From RGIG3102 sp964369975 (GTDB taxonomy: Bacteria; Bacillota; Clostridia; Oscillospirales; Ruminococcaceae): a stretch of 64,000 nucleotides of DNA. The DNA lies in assembly GCA_964369975.1 (NCBI GenBank), contig CAYJFZ010000002.1, forward strand, positions 124,001 to 188,000, given 5' to 3'. Under the pieces are notes generated by a model, which saw nothing but the letters and a program-made list of their open reading frames with translations, was not told the origin of the DNA and made no database searches. The position numbers and the translations under genes were made by a program. Positions 41,312 to 49,534 of the stretch are shown in pieces; the stretch's first letter is position 1, and each line of letters starts with the position of its first letter.

Positions 41312-42589
41312 ATGGCTATGCAATTTATTGATTTAACAAAAATAAGTATAAAAGCAGGTAACGGTGGCAATGGCGCTGTTGCCTTTCATAGAGAAAAATA
41401 TGTAGCCTCAGGTGGCCCAGATGGTGGCGACGGAGGAAAAGGTGGAGATGTCATTTTTAAAGGTGATAGAAATTTATCCACACTATTAGATTTTAGATAT
41501 AAAAGAAAATATGTAGCAAAAAACGGAGACGATGGCAGAGGTGCAAATCAATTTGGTAAAAGTGCCCCTGATTTAATTATAAAAGTGCCTATAGGTACAG
41601 TATTAAAAGATGCGGCTACAGGCTTAGTTGTAGCTGATATTTCAACTGAGGATGAGTATATCATTGCAAAAGGCGGTAAAGGTGGTCTTGGTAACCAGCA
41701 TTTCGCTACACCAACAAGGCAGATACCAAGATTTGCAAAACCAGGCTTTAAAGGCGAAGAGTTTGAGCTTATTTTAGAGCTTAAGTTAATTGCTGATGTA
41801 GGCTTAATTGGCTTTCCTAATGTAGGTAAGTCCACTTTAATTTCTACTATTTCATCAGCAAAGCCTAAGATAGCAAACTATCATTTTACTACACTTTCAC
41901 CAGTTTTAGGTGTTGTTAGAGTAGATGAGGAGGCTTCGTTTGTAGCAGCTGATATACCTGGTATTATTGAAGGAGCAAGCGATGGCATTGGTTTAGGACA
42001 TGATTTTTTAAGACATGTTGAAAGATGTAGACTTCTTTTGCATGTTGTTGATGTTTCAGGTAGTGAGGGAAGAAATCCAATAGAAGATTTTAAATTAATT
42101 AATTCAGAACTTGTTGGCTTTAGTGAAAGATTATCAAAACTTCCTCAAATAGCAATAGCAAATAAATCAGACATTGCCACAGAGGAACAAATAAAAGAGT
42201 TTGAAGATTTTTGTAAAGAAGAGGGAATACATCTTTTTGTTATTTCAGCTGCAACAAGACAGGGATTACAAGCTTTACCAGGCTATGTTTTTAATAAGTT
42301 AAAAGAACTTCCGCCGGTAATAGTTTACGAGCCAGAATATATTAAACCTGAAATTGTTATTGATAATTCATCATTTACAATTTTTAGAACAGACGATGGT
42401 GCATTTAACATAGACGCACAATGGCTAATTGATATACTTAATAGCTCTAATATGGATGACTATGAGAGCTTACAATACTTCCAAAGGCGCTTAAGGAACA
42501 GTGGTATAATTGATAAATTAGAAGAAATGGGCGTAAAAGAAGGCGATACAATAAGAATCGAAGACTTTGAATTTGACTATGTAAATTAG
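41312..42589 (+). CDS. obg: Ribosome-assembly GTPase Obg
   Basis: A 425-residue GTPase of 50S assembly and stress signalling. The glycine-rich Obg fold (about 1-158; GGNGGNGAVAFHREKY) is followed by the G domain (about 159-330; GFPNVGKST, DIPGIIEGASDGIGLG, NKSD) and the C-terminal OCT domain ending KEGDTIRIEDFEFDYV. The start is ATG 41312 behind AAAGAGGTGA; the GTG inside that site is not used. Confidence 0.97.
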   Translation: MAMQFIDLTKISIKAGNGGNGAVAFHREKYVASGGPDGGDGGKGGDVIFKGDRNLSTLLDFRYKRKYVAKNGDDGRGANQFGKSAPDLIIKVPIGTVLKDAATGLVVADISTEDEYIIAKGGKGGLGNQHFATPTRQIPRFAKPGFKGEEFELILELKLIADVGLIGFPNVGKSTLISTISSAKPKIANYHFTTLSPVLGVVRVDEEASFVAADIPGIIEGASDGIGLGHDFLRHVERCRLLLHVVDVSGSEGRNPIEDFKLINSELVGFSERLSKLPQIAIANKSDIATEEQIKEFEDFCKEEGIHLFVISAATRQGLQALPGYVFNKLKELPPVIVYEPEYIKPEIVIDNSSFTIFRTDDGAFNIDAQWLIDILNSSNMDDYESLQYFQRRLRNSGIIDKLEEMGVKEGDTIRIEDFEFDYVN

Positions 42590-42596
42590 GAGTAGT

Positions 42597-42980
42597 ATGG
42601 TAGATATAAAAGAGCAATCTCCATTATCACTTGCTTTTGTAGGTGACGGGGTGTATTCATTAATGATAAGAGAGTATTTAGTAACTCAAAAAAGATATCC
42701 TTTAAATATATTAAATAAGTTAAGTGTTTCATATGTAAGTGCTAAAGGGCAGTTTATGGCATCAAACTTAATTATGGATATTCTAACAGATAATGAAATA
42801 GCGATATTTAAAAGAGGCAAAAATGCATCAAAAGCTACTGTTTCAAAAAATGCAACAGTAGAAGAATATAGAGCCTCAACTGGGTTTGAGTGCCTTATTG
42901 GATATTTAAGGCTGTCTGATAATCAAAAAAGAATAGACGAGCTCGTTCGTTATATAATAGAGAATTTAACCATAAATTAG
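42597..42980 (+). CDS. mrnC: Mini-ribonuclease III
   Basis: A 127-residue RNase III catalytic domain without a dsRNA-binding domain, involved in 23S rRNA maturation in Bacillus. Motifs are LAFVGDGVYSLMIREYL with the catalytic Asp, FKRGKNASKATVSKNATVEEYRAST (Glu) and FECLIGYLRLSDN. It lies 7 bp after obg and is probably cotranscribed; in Bacillus it sits beside cysS instead. Confidence 0.92.
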   Translation: MVDIKEQSPLSLAFVGDGVYSLMIREYLVTQKRYPLNILNKLSVSYVSAKGQFMASNLIMDILTDNEIAIFKRGKNASKATVSKNATVEEYRASTGFECLIGYLRLSDNQKRIDELVRYIIENLTIN

Positions 42981-43032
42981 TTAATAATTTATAGTTTATT
43001 CACAAAAAAGTTAATTTTTACAAAATTTTCTA

Positions 43033-43061
43033 TTGATTTTAGGTTGAAAATGTTATATAAT
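43033..43061 (+). promoter_or_regulatory. Promoter of the HD-domain gene
   Basis: TTGATT (43033-43038), a 17-bp spacer and TATAAT (43056-43061). Confidence 0.75.
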
Positions 43062-43115
43062 TAACAGCAATGAGGACATTTTAAATAACAACAAACTAAA
43101 GAAAAGGAAGATTAC

Positions 43116-43673
43116 ATGCTATTGTTTTTAAACAAAAAGCAGTCCGAATTTTACAACATAGTAAAAGACTTAATACATTCAAAGCAAGTCCAAGATATGA
43201 ATAACATTCATCATCATGTTCCAGGAGTGAGCTGTTTAGATCATTCAATCTTTGTTGCGTATATAAGTTATAGGATTGCAAAAAGATTTAACTTAGATTA
43301 TATTTCTGTTGCAAGAGGTGCATTGCTTCACGATATGCACTTACAAGACTGGCACGAAACTAACAGTACACATAGATTAGTAAGATTAGTTGTTCACCCA
43401 GCAATAGCTGCGCAGAACGCTAAGGATTATTTTGAGATTAATAAAATCGAAGAAGAAATCATAGTAACACATATGTGGCCTGTAACTATAACAAAGCTTC
43501 CTAAAAAACCAGAAGCAATTGTAGTTAATTTATCAGACAAACTTTGTGCTATATACGAGTTTTCAAGACTATACACAAAAAGTAAAACAAAAAAACAATT
43601 AAACAACTTTAATGCCTGCTATGCTCAAATTGATGATGCAGATTATATAAACACATCAATAGCAGCCGACTAA
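43116..43673 (+). CDS. HD-domain phosphohydrolase
   Basis: A 185-residue HD-superfamily metal-dependent phosphohydrolase. The ligands are His in CLDHSIFVAY, the HD pair in GALLHDMHLQDW, a later His in IVTHMWPV and Asp in NLSDKLCAIYE. Proteins of this size in clostridia are annotated only as HD proteins; substrates could be nucleotides or nucleotide second messengers. It is a single gene with promoter and terminator. Confidence 0.88.
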   Translation: MLLFLNKKQSEFYNIVKDLIHSKQVQDMNNIHHHVPGVSCLDHSIFVAYISYRIAKRFNLDYISVARGALLHDMHLQDWHETNSTHRLVRLVVHPAIAAQNAKDYFEINKIEEEIIVTHMWPVTITKLPKKPEAIVVNLSDKLCAIYEFSRLYTKSKTKKQLNNFNACYAQIDDADYINTSIAAD

Positions 43674-43681
43674 TTAAAAAT

Positions 43682-43712
43682 AAAACAGATTGCGTATGCA
43701 ATCTGTTTTTTT
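43682..43712. terminator. Bidirectional terminator between convergent genes
   Basis: A perfect 12-bp stem AAAACAGATTGC (43682-43693) / complement (43698-43709) with a GTAT loop and T/A tracts on both sides. Confidence 0.85.
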
Positions 43713-43771
43713 GTTTTAATATTTATTAAAATTTTCTTACCGCTATAAAAGCTGTAAATATTAAAGTATTA

Positions 43772-44641
43772 TTATTCAAAGTAATGGGGAATAGCATCAA
43801 ACTCATAAAAATAAAGCAAAGTCAATTCTTTTGTATCAGCTAAAAATGACATACTTATAAATTCATTATCTGATAAGCTAATCATAATAGAGTAAAGCGT
43901 AACATTATGAGTTTTGCTTGTATCTTCTTCAAAAAGAGGAAAGTAGCCTTTTCTGTATTGGATTTCTTTAGGGGTTGTATTAGGGTATAAAAAACTCAAC
44001 ACTTCATCTAATTCTCTATCAATAATAGCCTGTTCTTCACTATTTACTAATCTTTCATCATCTAATAGTGTATCTGTGTCGCCCTCAAAAAATACAAAAC
44101 TATCTAAAACTTCCTTATAGCTAATAGAATTCCAAATATGTGTTATTTTTCCAGTGTAAGGATTTAATGTAAGGCGAATATGTTGTGTATGTGTAGGATA
44201 TTCAAAAGTAGCAGCATAATTTATAGCAAAGTCTGTTTCTTCGTGCATAGAAATATCACTTGCAGTTATGATTGATTGAGTTTGCACATAATCAATATAG
44301 GCTGTATTATCTTGCCAGTTTGTATATCCGTAAAATAACTTTATAAACTCTCCGACTAAATTAGCGGCGTCTTGCAAGGGAAAAAATTCGCTTTGCTCAG
44401 GGACTATAAAATTTTCCACAGCTTGTGAATAAATAGTTCCCATATTTATAACAGACTCAAAAGGGTAGTCAATAGTAGTTTGTACTTCTAAGTTTGTCGA
44501 AGTTTGTGTTTCGATATCGCTTGGTGCTTCTTGCTCGCTTTGCCAAAAATAAGAAGTTGTCTTTGAGAAAATCATAATCCCTATTATTAAAACTGCTGAT
44601 AAAGCTAAAGTGAAAAGCATCGCTGTTTTTTTATTATTCAT
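43772..44641 (-). CDS. Exported accessory protein of a two-component operon
   Basis: A 289-residue protein with a single N-terminal membrane segment (LFTLALSAVLIIGIMIFS) and an acidic extracytoplasmic domain of about 260 residues. Segments such as RLTLNPYTGKITHIWNS suggest a PepSY/YcnI-like beta structure, but this is weak. It is third in an operon after a response regulator and a histidine kinase. It could be an extracellular sensor partner, like YycH/YycI for WalK, although I see no clear homology to them. Confidence 0.7.
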   Translation of the reverse strand: MNNKKTAMLFTLALSAVLIIGIMIFSKTTSYFWQSEQEAPSDIETQTSTNLEVQTTIDYPFESVINMGTIYSQAVENFIVPEQSEFFPLQDAANLVGEFIKLFYGYTNWQDNTAYIDYVQTQSIITASDISMHEETDFAINYAATFEYPTHTQHIRLTLNPYTGKITHIWNSISYKEVLDSFVFFEGDTDTLLDDERLVNSEEQAIIDRELDEVLSFLYPNTTPKEIQYRKGYFPLFEEDTSKTHNVTLYSIMISLSDNEFISMSFLADTKELTLLYFYEFDAIPHYFE

Positions 44642-44704
44642 AGTATTACCACCTTTCTATTTATAATTTTACATTATAGTAATTATAAACCTATCATTAA
44701 GTTA

Positions 44705-46090
44705 TTATAAAGTTGTAAAATCTAAATAGGTGATAGTACCCTCATTAATTTTTGAATGATATTTTAACTCTATATTATATTTATCGCTAATTTCTTTACA
44801 TAAACTCGCTCCAAGACCAGCTCCACCATTTTTTCTGCTTCGTGACTTATCAGCTCTATAAAAAGGCTTGAATATATTTTCTATTGTCTTATTGTCCATA
44901 CCAACGCCGTTATCTTTGATGATAATTTTGTTTTTATCTAAAGTAAGGCTAACAAAAGAATTTTTTATATTTAAAGTAGCATTCAGCGAATTATCAATTA
45001 AATTGCCTATTAAACTTTCAATTAAAATTTTATTTGCATTTATAGTAAAATTATCATTATATATAAACTTTAAATTTGTATTTTGAGCTTTCGCTTTTAT
45101 TATATAGCTATTATAAACATCGCTTAGAACAGCTTTAATATCAACAACTTCCTCATCATCTATACCACGAAGACTTGCAAAAGATAAAATACCTTCACTT
45201 AAATTTTGCATTCTTTGAATTTGTTTGTTTATGATTTCTAAGGTTTCAAAATACTCTTTATTACTAATAGAGCTTGTTTGCAAGTATTGAACATAGCCTT
45301 TTATCGCAGTTAAAGGTGTACGCATTTCATGAGAAATATCATCAATTAGGCGTTGCTTTTCATCGTTTGAAGCCCTTAATAAATCAAATTGCTGAGCTAA
45401 ATTATCAGCCATAGTATTAAAGTTTTTAGCAGTTTTGCCAAGTTCATCATTTGAAAAATTTACTATCCTAACGCTAAAATCACCCTCGCCAAATTTATTT
45501 GTAACTGTTGCTATTTCCTCTAAAGGTTTTGTTAATTTATTTATAGCAAGATATAAAACTAAGGATATAACTAAAGAAAAAGAAAGAGATAGGGCGATTA
45601 TTATTAAGATAGTGTTATTCCAATCATCAAAAAACCACTGAATAGAATAACCTAAGACAATATTATATGAGCCGATTTCTTCGTCTAATTTTGTAGAAAC
45701 TAAGAAAGTTTTTTCATCTTCGATTGTAATTATCTTTGATGTTATAGCATCTAAAGAAAAGTCAACATCTTCTAAAATAGTAAAAAAAGATGAAAAGAGC
45801 AGGGTGTCGTTTTCATCGCTTACTTGTAGGGTTATATTATTTAATTTTAAGTAGTTTCCTTCTTGTTGAATAATACTGGGAATAGCAGAAGGGCGAGTAT
45901 CATAAACTAAATTAATATCATCTACAAGGTTTTGAATGATGATATTGCTTTGCTGTATATGAGTTTCTTTTTGCATATTTAGATTTTTTGAGTTTTGTAT
46001 TGTGGCGATAGTCAGTATACCAACATTAAAAAACACTAAAAACACTAAAAGAATAGAAAAATAAAGTTTTTGTTTATAGCTTAATTTCAT
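44705..46090 (-). CDS. Sensor histidine kinase
   Basis: A 461-residue membrane kinase. TM1 (about 8-30) and TM2 (about 158-182) flank an extracellular sensor of about 125 residues. A HAMP domain, a HisKA dimer with the phosphoacceptor in DDISHEMRTPLTAIKGY, and an HATPase domain follow (IIKDNGVGMD; GGAGLGASLCKEI). It lies 9 bp after its response regulator. The signal is unknown. Confidence 0.95.
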   Translation of the reverse strand: MKLSYKQKLYFSILLVFLVFFNVGILTIATIQNSKNLNMQKETHIQQSNIIIQNLVDDINLVYDTRPSAIPSIIQQEGNYLKLNNITLQVSDENDTLLFSSFFTILEDVDFSLDAITSKIITIEDEKTFLVSTKLDEEIGSYNIVLGYSIQWFFDDWNNTILIIIALSLSFSLVISLVLYLAINKLTKPLEEIATVTNKFGEGDFSVRIVNFSNDELGKTAKNFNTMADNLAQQFDLLRASNDEKQRLIDDISHEMRTPLTAIKGYVQYLQTSSISNKEYFETLEIINKQIQRMQNLSEGILSFASLRGIDDEEVVDIKAVLSDVYNSYIIKAKAQNTNLKFIYNDNFTINANKILIESLIGNLIDNSLNATLNIKNSFVSLTLDKNKIIIKDNGVGMDNKTIENIFKPFYRADKSRSRKNGGAGLGASLCKEISDKYNIELKYHSKINEGTITYLDFTTL

Positions 46091-46099
46091 TTTATCCCC

Positions 46100-46750
46100 T
46101 TAAAATTCTAAACGATAGCCATATTTATAAACGGTGACAATCTCGTTTTCTAAATCACATTTTTTTCTTAGTTTTTGTATATGAACATCAACTGTGCGAG
46201 TATCGCCCATATAATCAATGCCCCAAGCAAGCTCTAAAATCTTTTCCCTTGATAAGGCAAGATTCCTATTTAAAATTAAAACTTCAAGTAAATTAAATTC
46301 TTGTAAGGTTAATTGGAGTATCTTATCATTTAATTTAACAAATCTTGCGTTTAAGTCAACCAAGCAGTTGTTTATTCTAAAAAGAGTAGTATTTTTCTTA
46401 ATCCTTTTTAAGATATTTTCAACTCTTGCAAGTAAAATTAATATATCAAAAGGCTTTGTTATATAATCATCTGCACCTATTGAAAGCCCTGTTAGTTGAT
46501 CAGTTAACGATTGCTTTGCAGTAACGAAAATAACGGGGGTGTCTTTTATATATTTTTGTTTAATAGAAAATCCGTCAATATCAGGAAGCATTACATCAAG
46601 CAAAATTAAATCAAGGCTTTGACTATTAATAATATCAATAGTCTCATTACCTGTAAAACTTTGAAAAACTTTATGACCGAGCATAGTAAGATTTTTTTTG
46701 ATTAACTCGTTTATTACTTCCTCATCTTCACTAACTAAAATATTTGCCAT
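46100..46750 (-). CDS. OmpR/PhoB-family response regulator
   Basis: A 216-residue regulator with receiver acidic pocket (VSEDEE), phosphoacceptor Asp in LILLDVMLPDIDG, the Lys of DDYITKPFDI, and a winged-helix effector domain ending RTVDVHIQKLRKKCD and VYKYGYRLEF. It is the first gene of the operon. On the minus strand an extended -10, TGATATAAT, lies about 40 bp upstream. Confidence 0.95.
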   Translation of the reverse strand: MANILVSEDEEVINELIKKNLTMLGHKVFQSFTGNETIDIINSQSLDLILLDVMLPDIDGFSIKQKYIKDTPVIFVTAKQSLTDQLTGLSIGADDYITKPFDILILLARVENILKRIKKNTTLFRINNCLVDLNARFVKLNDKILQLTLQEFNLLEVLILNRNLALSREKILELAWGIDYMGDTRTVDVHIQKLRKKCDLENEIVTVYKYGYRLEF

Positions 46751-46817
46751 AACTTACCTCACAATTATATATTTATATCTATTATATCATACTATTATTA
46801 CCAAGTTGTAAAAAAAT

Positions 46818-46840
46818 AAAAAGCCGACAAGCGGCTTTTT
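46818..46840 (-). terminator. Intrinsic terminator of the 244-residue protein gene
   Basis: AAAAAGCCG (46818-46826) and CGGCTTTTT (46832-46840) form a 9-bp stem; the minus-strand exit side is T-rich. Confidence 0.82.
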
Positions 46841-46850
46841 AAAATCAATA

Positions 46851-47585
46851 TTAATCTTCCATAATTAAAGATAAAATTTCTTCAGCAGTAACTGTTGTAA
46901 TTTCATCATATATTACAGTAGGGCTGTATACTTCCTTAGAAGGTTCTTCAAAAATTATTTTTGCACCCTCTTTAAAGGCGTGGCGAATATCCTCGTGTAT
47001 ATCCTCGCAAATTATAAGTCTGTAAGGGCCTTTAAATAGTATTGCATGCCTACCGCCATCGCAAAATAGGGTGATGTCTTCATTGTCTCCATTCATTACT
47101 TTTGGAAGATGTATTACGATATTTTCCTCATCGTCTTGATATATATCGTATCTTCCTAAATAAGTGCTGTATTTTTTTAATTCATCAACTTCACGATACA
47201 ATAAATTCGCTTTTTGAGAATAATCAGTTTCATCTTTTTCAAAATAGCCTACAAGTTCTAAACTTTTTCTGTATTTTGCTAAGTAAGTATCATTAAATAA
47301 ATCAAGCCAAATTTTCGTAGAGCTCTGCTTTGCTTTTAACTCGTTTAATTTTGGTATGTTTAATTTTTGCAGTTGAGCTATTTTATAATAGATTTCTGCT
47401 ACAAGATTTTTTGATTGGTTATCGTTTGTAAGTTTATGTAATTCTTTTGAAAGCTTTAAGGCAGTTAAAAGATGGGTAGTGATAGCGTTTGTATCTTGCA
47501 TTTTATACGCTTCACTTACTTTTAAAAACTCTTCTTGTATAGTTTGTTTATACTGCTTTATAACTTGTTTATCATTTGAAAGCAT
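46851..47585 (-). CDS. Hypothetical protein with N-terminal helical repeat region
   Basis: A 244-residue cytoplasmic protein. The first half is helical and may hold a TPR- or MIT-like hairpin (MLSNDKQVIKQYKQTI to KIAQLQKLN). The second half is mixed, with ENIVIHLPKVMN, FCDGGRHAILFKGPYRLII and EDIRHAFKEGAKIIFEEP. I do not recognise the family. The start is the ATG at 47585 with AAGGAGAAATGT upstream; the frame extends further without a site. It is a single gene closed by a terminator. Confidence 0.7.
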   Translation of the reverse strand: MLSNDKQVIKQYKQTIQEEFLKVSEAYKMQDTNAITTHLLTALKLSKELHKLTNDNQSKNLVAEIYYKIAQLQKLNIPKLNELKAKQSSTKIWLDLFNDTYLAKYRKSLELVGYFEKDETDYSQKANLLYREVDELKKYSTYLGRYDIYQDDEENIVIHLPKVMNGDNEDITLFCDGGRHAILFKGPYRLIICEDIHEDIRHAFKEGAKIIFEEPSKEVYSPTVIYDEITTVTAEEILSLIMED

Positions 47586-47704
47586 ACATTTCTCCTTATA
47601 TACTATATACATTATAATATGTAAATATTTTATCACAAAATCAAATAATTGTAAATGTTAGATATAATAATATATGAAAAAAATTATGGCTATATTCAAA
47701 AAAA

Positions 47705-48232
47705 TTAATTTTCACTAAAAATTTCAAGCAAAGTTTTATTTTTAGAGATAATGTTTACTAAAAATAAACCTAAACCAAAACAACTCAATAGCTGGCCAAA
47801 GCCTACTAAAGCAGCTTGTGGTATAAATACTAAAAAGTTAAAACTGCCGGCAATTAAAAAAGATAATTCTGCGCCGATTACTACTGCATTAATTATAATA
47901 GGGGGAATGACTGCTAAAACAGGTAAGCTTTCAAATTTAATTTTTCTTAAAGAATAAGTTAGTATAGCTGCAGAAAATGTAGCTAAAGTACCAAAGATAA
48001 CATCAACCGAGCCTAAAATATTAACTCCCATAAAAAAGCCTATTAAATTAGTTAAAAAACAGCCTAAGGTAACTCCTATAATATAAGAAGGGCCAAATAC
48101 AGGTAAAATAGTTAAAGCCTCGCTTACCCTAATTTGTGCGCCTGAAAAAGAAATAGGTGCTAAAAGTAAACTTAAACCTGTATAGATAGCAGCTACTAAG
48201 GCTTGTCTTGCTAAAAATTTTGAATTTTTCAT
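47705..48232 (-). CDS. queT: QueT-family queuosine precursor transporter
   Basis: A 175-residue membrane protein with five or six helices. It matches QueT/COG4708, the predicted substrate-binding S component for a queuosine precursor in ECF transporters: ARQALVAAIYTGLSLLLAPISFSGAQIRVSEALTILP and GVTLGCFLTNLIGF are characteristic. The energising ECF module would be encoded elsewhere. Its 5' UTR carries a terminator/antiterminator switch, consistent with preQ1-type riboswitch control of this family. Confidence 0.88.
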   Translation of the reverse strand: MKNSKFLARQALVAAIYTGLSLLLAPISFSGAQIRVSEALTILPVFGPSYIIGVTLGCFLTNLIGFFMGVNILGSVDVIFGTLATFSAAILTYSLRKIKFESLPVLAVIPPIIINAVVIGAELSFLIAGSFNFLVFIPQAALVGFGQLLSCFGLGLFLVNIISKNKTLLEIFSEN

Positions 48233-48244
48233 ATAATCTCCTAA

Positions 48245-48279
48245 AATAAAAAAATGTGGTCAGTTTTTGACCACATTTT
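48245..48279 (-). terminator. Leader terminator upstream of queT
   Basis: A perfect 12-bp stem AAAATGTGGTCA (48251-48262) / complement (48268-48279) with T tract on the minus strand, ending about 12 nt before the queT start. It is an attenuator within the leader, not a gene end. Confidence 0.88.
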
Positions 48280-48342
48280 ACGCTTTGTGATTAAAAACTT
48301 TGGATAGGCATAGTAAAGGAAAAGTTTAATAAGTCCTTTGCC
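48262..48342 (-). promoter_or_regulatory. Candidate riboswitch: possible H-type pseudoknot with antiterminator
   Basis: On the minus strand AGTTTTTAATCACA (48299-48286) can pair at 13 of 14 positions with TGTGGTCAAAAACT (48275-48262), opening the terminator. The same strand, AAAGTTTTTAAT (48301-48290), can instead pair with ATTAAACTTT (48330-48321). That segment lies in the loop of a stem GGCAAAGGA / TCCTTT-5 nt-GCC (48342-48334 with 48320-48307), giving an H-type pseudoknot. I cannot match it to the preQ1-I or preQ1-II consensus; preQ1-III or a new class remains open. Confidence 0.65.
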
Positions 48343-48453
48343 GATTTACAACCATATAAATGGAAAAAATACTAATCTTAATCATATTTTTTTATGTAAA
48401 AATTTAACGAATTATATATTAACACAATTTTTTTTAAAATGCAAGGAAAAGTT

Positions 48454-48951
48454 TTACCAAGAAAATTTTGTTAGCTGTCCTTCTTCTTCTAAACTTTGAA
48501 AATCCCATTGCCTTAACACTTCATAAGTTGCTATGGCAACAGTATTTGATAAATTAAGACTTCTTATAGTTTTTAGCATAGGCATTCTTACACAGCCTTC
48601 TTTATTAGAAAATAAAATTTCTTCTTCAATGCCTTTATCTTCTCTACCAAAAATTAAAAAGCAATTATCTAAATAAGCCACTTCATCATATCTGTTTTTT
48701 GCCTTTGTTGTAAAAAAGAAAAATTTACCATTTTCATTTTTAGTAAAAAAATCTTCAGTACTATCATAATAGCTGATGTCTAATTTATCCCAGTAATCAA
48801 GGCCTGCTCGTTTTAATTGTTTATCATCTATAACAAAACCTAAAGGCCCCACTAAGTGGAGCCTTGCGCCAGTAGCAGCGCAGGTTCTTGCTATATTGCC
48901 TGTATTTTGAGGAATTTGAGGTTGGAATAAAACAATATTTATAGTTTTCAT
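48454..48951 (-). CDS. trmL: tRNA (cytidine/uridine-34) 2'-O-methyltransferase TrmL
   Basis: A 165-residue SPOUT enzyme that methylates the wobble ribose of tRNA-Leu. Motif 1 is QPQIPQNTGNIARTCAATGA, motif 2 LIFGREDKGI and motif 3 IRSLNLSNTVAIATYEVLR. It lies 3 bp after the ECF S-component gene, last in a pdxK-S component-trmL unit. Confidence 0.93.
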   Translation of the reverse strand: MKTINIVLFQPQIPQNTGNIARTCAATGARLHLVGPLGFVIDDKQLKRAGLDYWDKLDISYYDSTEDFFTKNENGKFFFFTTKAKNRYDEVAYLDNCFLIFGREDKGIEEEILFSNKEGCVRMPMLKTIRSLNLSNTVAIATYEVLRQWDFQSLEEEGQLTKFSW

Positions 48952-48954
48952 AAT

Positions 48955-49512
48955 TTATTTCTCTTCTATTATACCAGCTCTTTTTAAAGCAGGTCGCATA
49001 ACTTTATACAAAATTACTGAAACGACCATAGCGATAAGAGCATTCACAAGACTCGTTGAGCCCTTTGTCACTAAAACGGCAAAGGTAGTTTCCCACGGTG
49101 TTTGTAAAATAAAATGCTGTGTTATGTATGTTTTTGCAAGATATAAGCCTACATAAACAATAGCAGCAGTAACGGCTGCAAAAATTAGCTTTAATGAAAC
49201 CTTAGTTTCACCTTTAGCAAGAAAGCCTGCTGTAAAGCCCATTGCAAATTTCATTAAAAATGTAATCCAAAACTCAGGTGCCCAAAGAGGGTCAGTTAAA
49301 TCAACAATCATACTGCCAACACCAGCAGCAAGGCCGCCAGGAAGGCCACCGAATAATAGTCCTGATAATATACATAATACATTGCCTAAATGAATGGCAG
49401 TTTTACCTGCTCCGACAGGAATAGGAATACTAAAAAATTTCGTTGTTACAAAAACTAAGGCTGCCATTAAAGAAATGGTGACAAGTTTTGCAGTTTTACT
49501 TTTTTGTTGCAT
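48955..49512 (-). CDS. ECF transporter S component, probably for vitamin B6
   Basis: A 185-residue integral membrane protein with about six helices and the S-component start LVTISLMAALVFVTTKFFSIPIP. Regions such as GNVLCILSGLLFGGLPGGLAAGVGSMIVDL are typical. The upstream gene is a pyridoxal-type kinase 22 bp away, so import of a B6 vitamer followed by phosphorylation trapping is likely. Specificity is inferred from context alone. Confidence 0.85.
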   Translation of the reverse strand: MQQKSKTAKLVTISLMAALVFVTTKFFSIPIPVGAGKTAIHLGNVLCILSGLLFGGLPGGLAAGVGSMIVDLTDPLWAPEFWITFLMKFAMGFTAGFLAKGETKVSLKLIFAAVTAAIVYVGLYLAKTYITQHFILQTPWETTFAVLVTKGSTSLVNALIAMVVSVILYKVMRPALKRAGIIEEK

Positions 49513-49534
49513 AAATTTATTCTCCTTTAAATTA

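Noticed and set aside
14642..46815. Shared AAGTTGTAA-type half-sites near 14653, 44712 and 46803, suggesting one regulator
   Set aside because: Only the first is palindromic and promoter-linked; the others are single half-sites in AT-rich DNA, one of them covering a stop codon. Chance is the better explanation.
48245..48345. Assignment of the queT leader to preQ1-I or preQ1-II
   Set aside because: Neither the short preQ1-I core with its A-rich tail nor the preQ1-II stem and GCGGATAACCGC-like part is recognisable.
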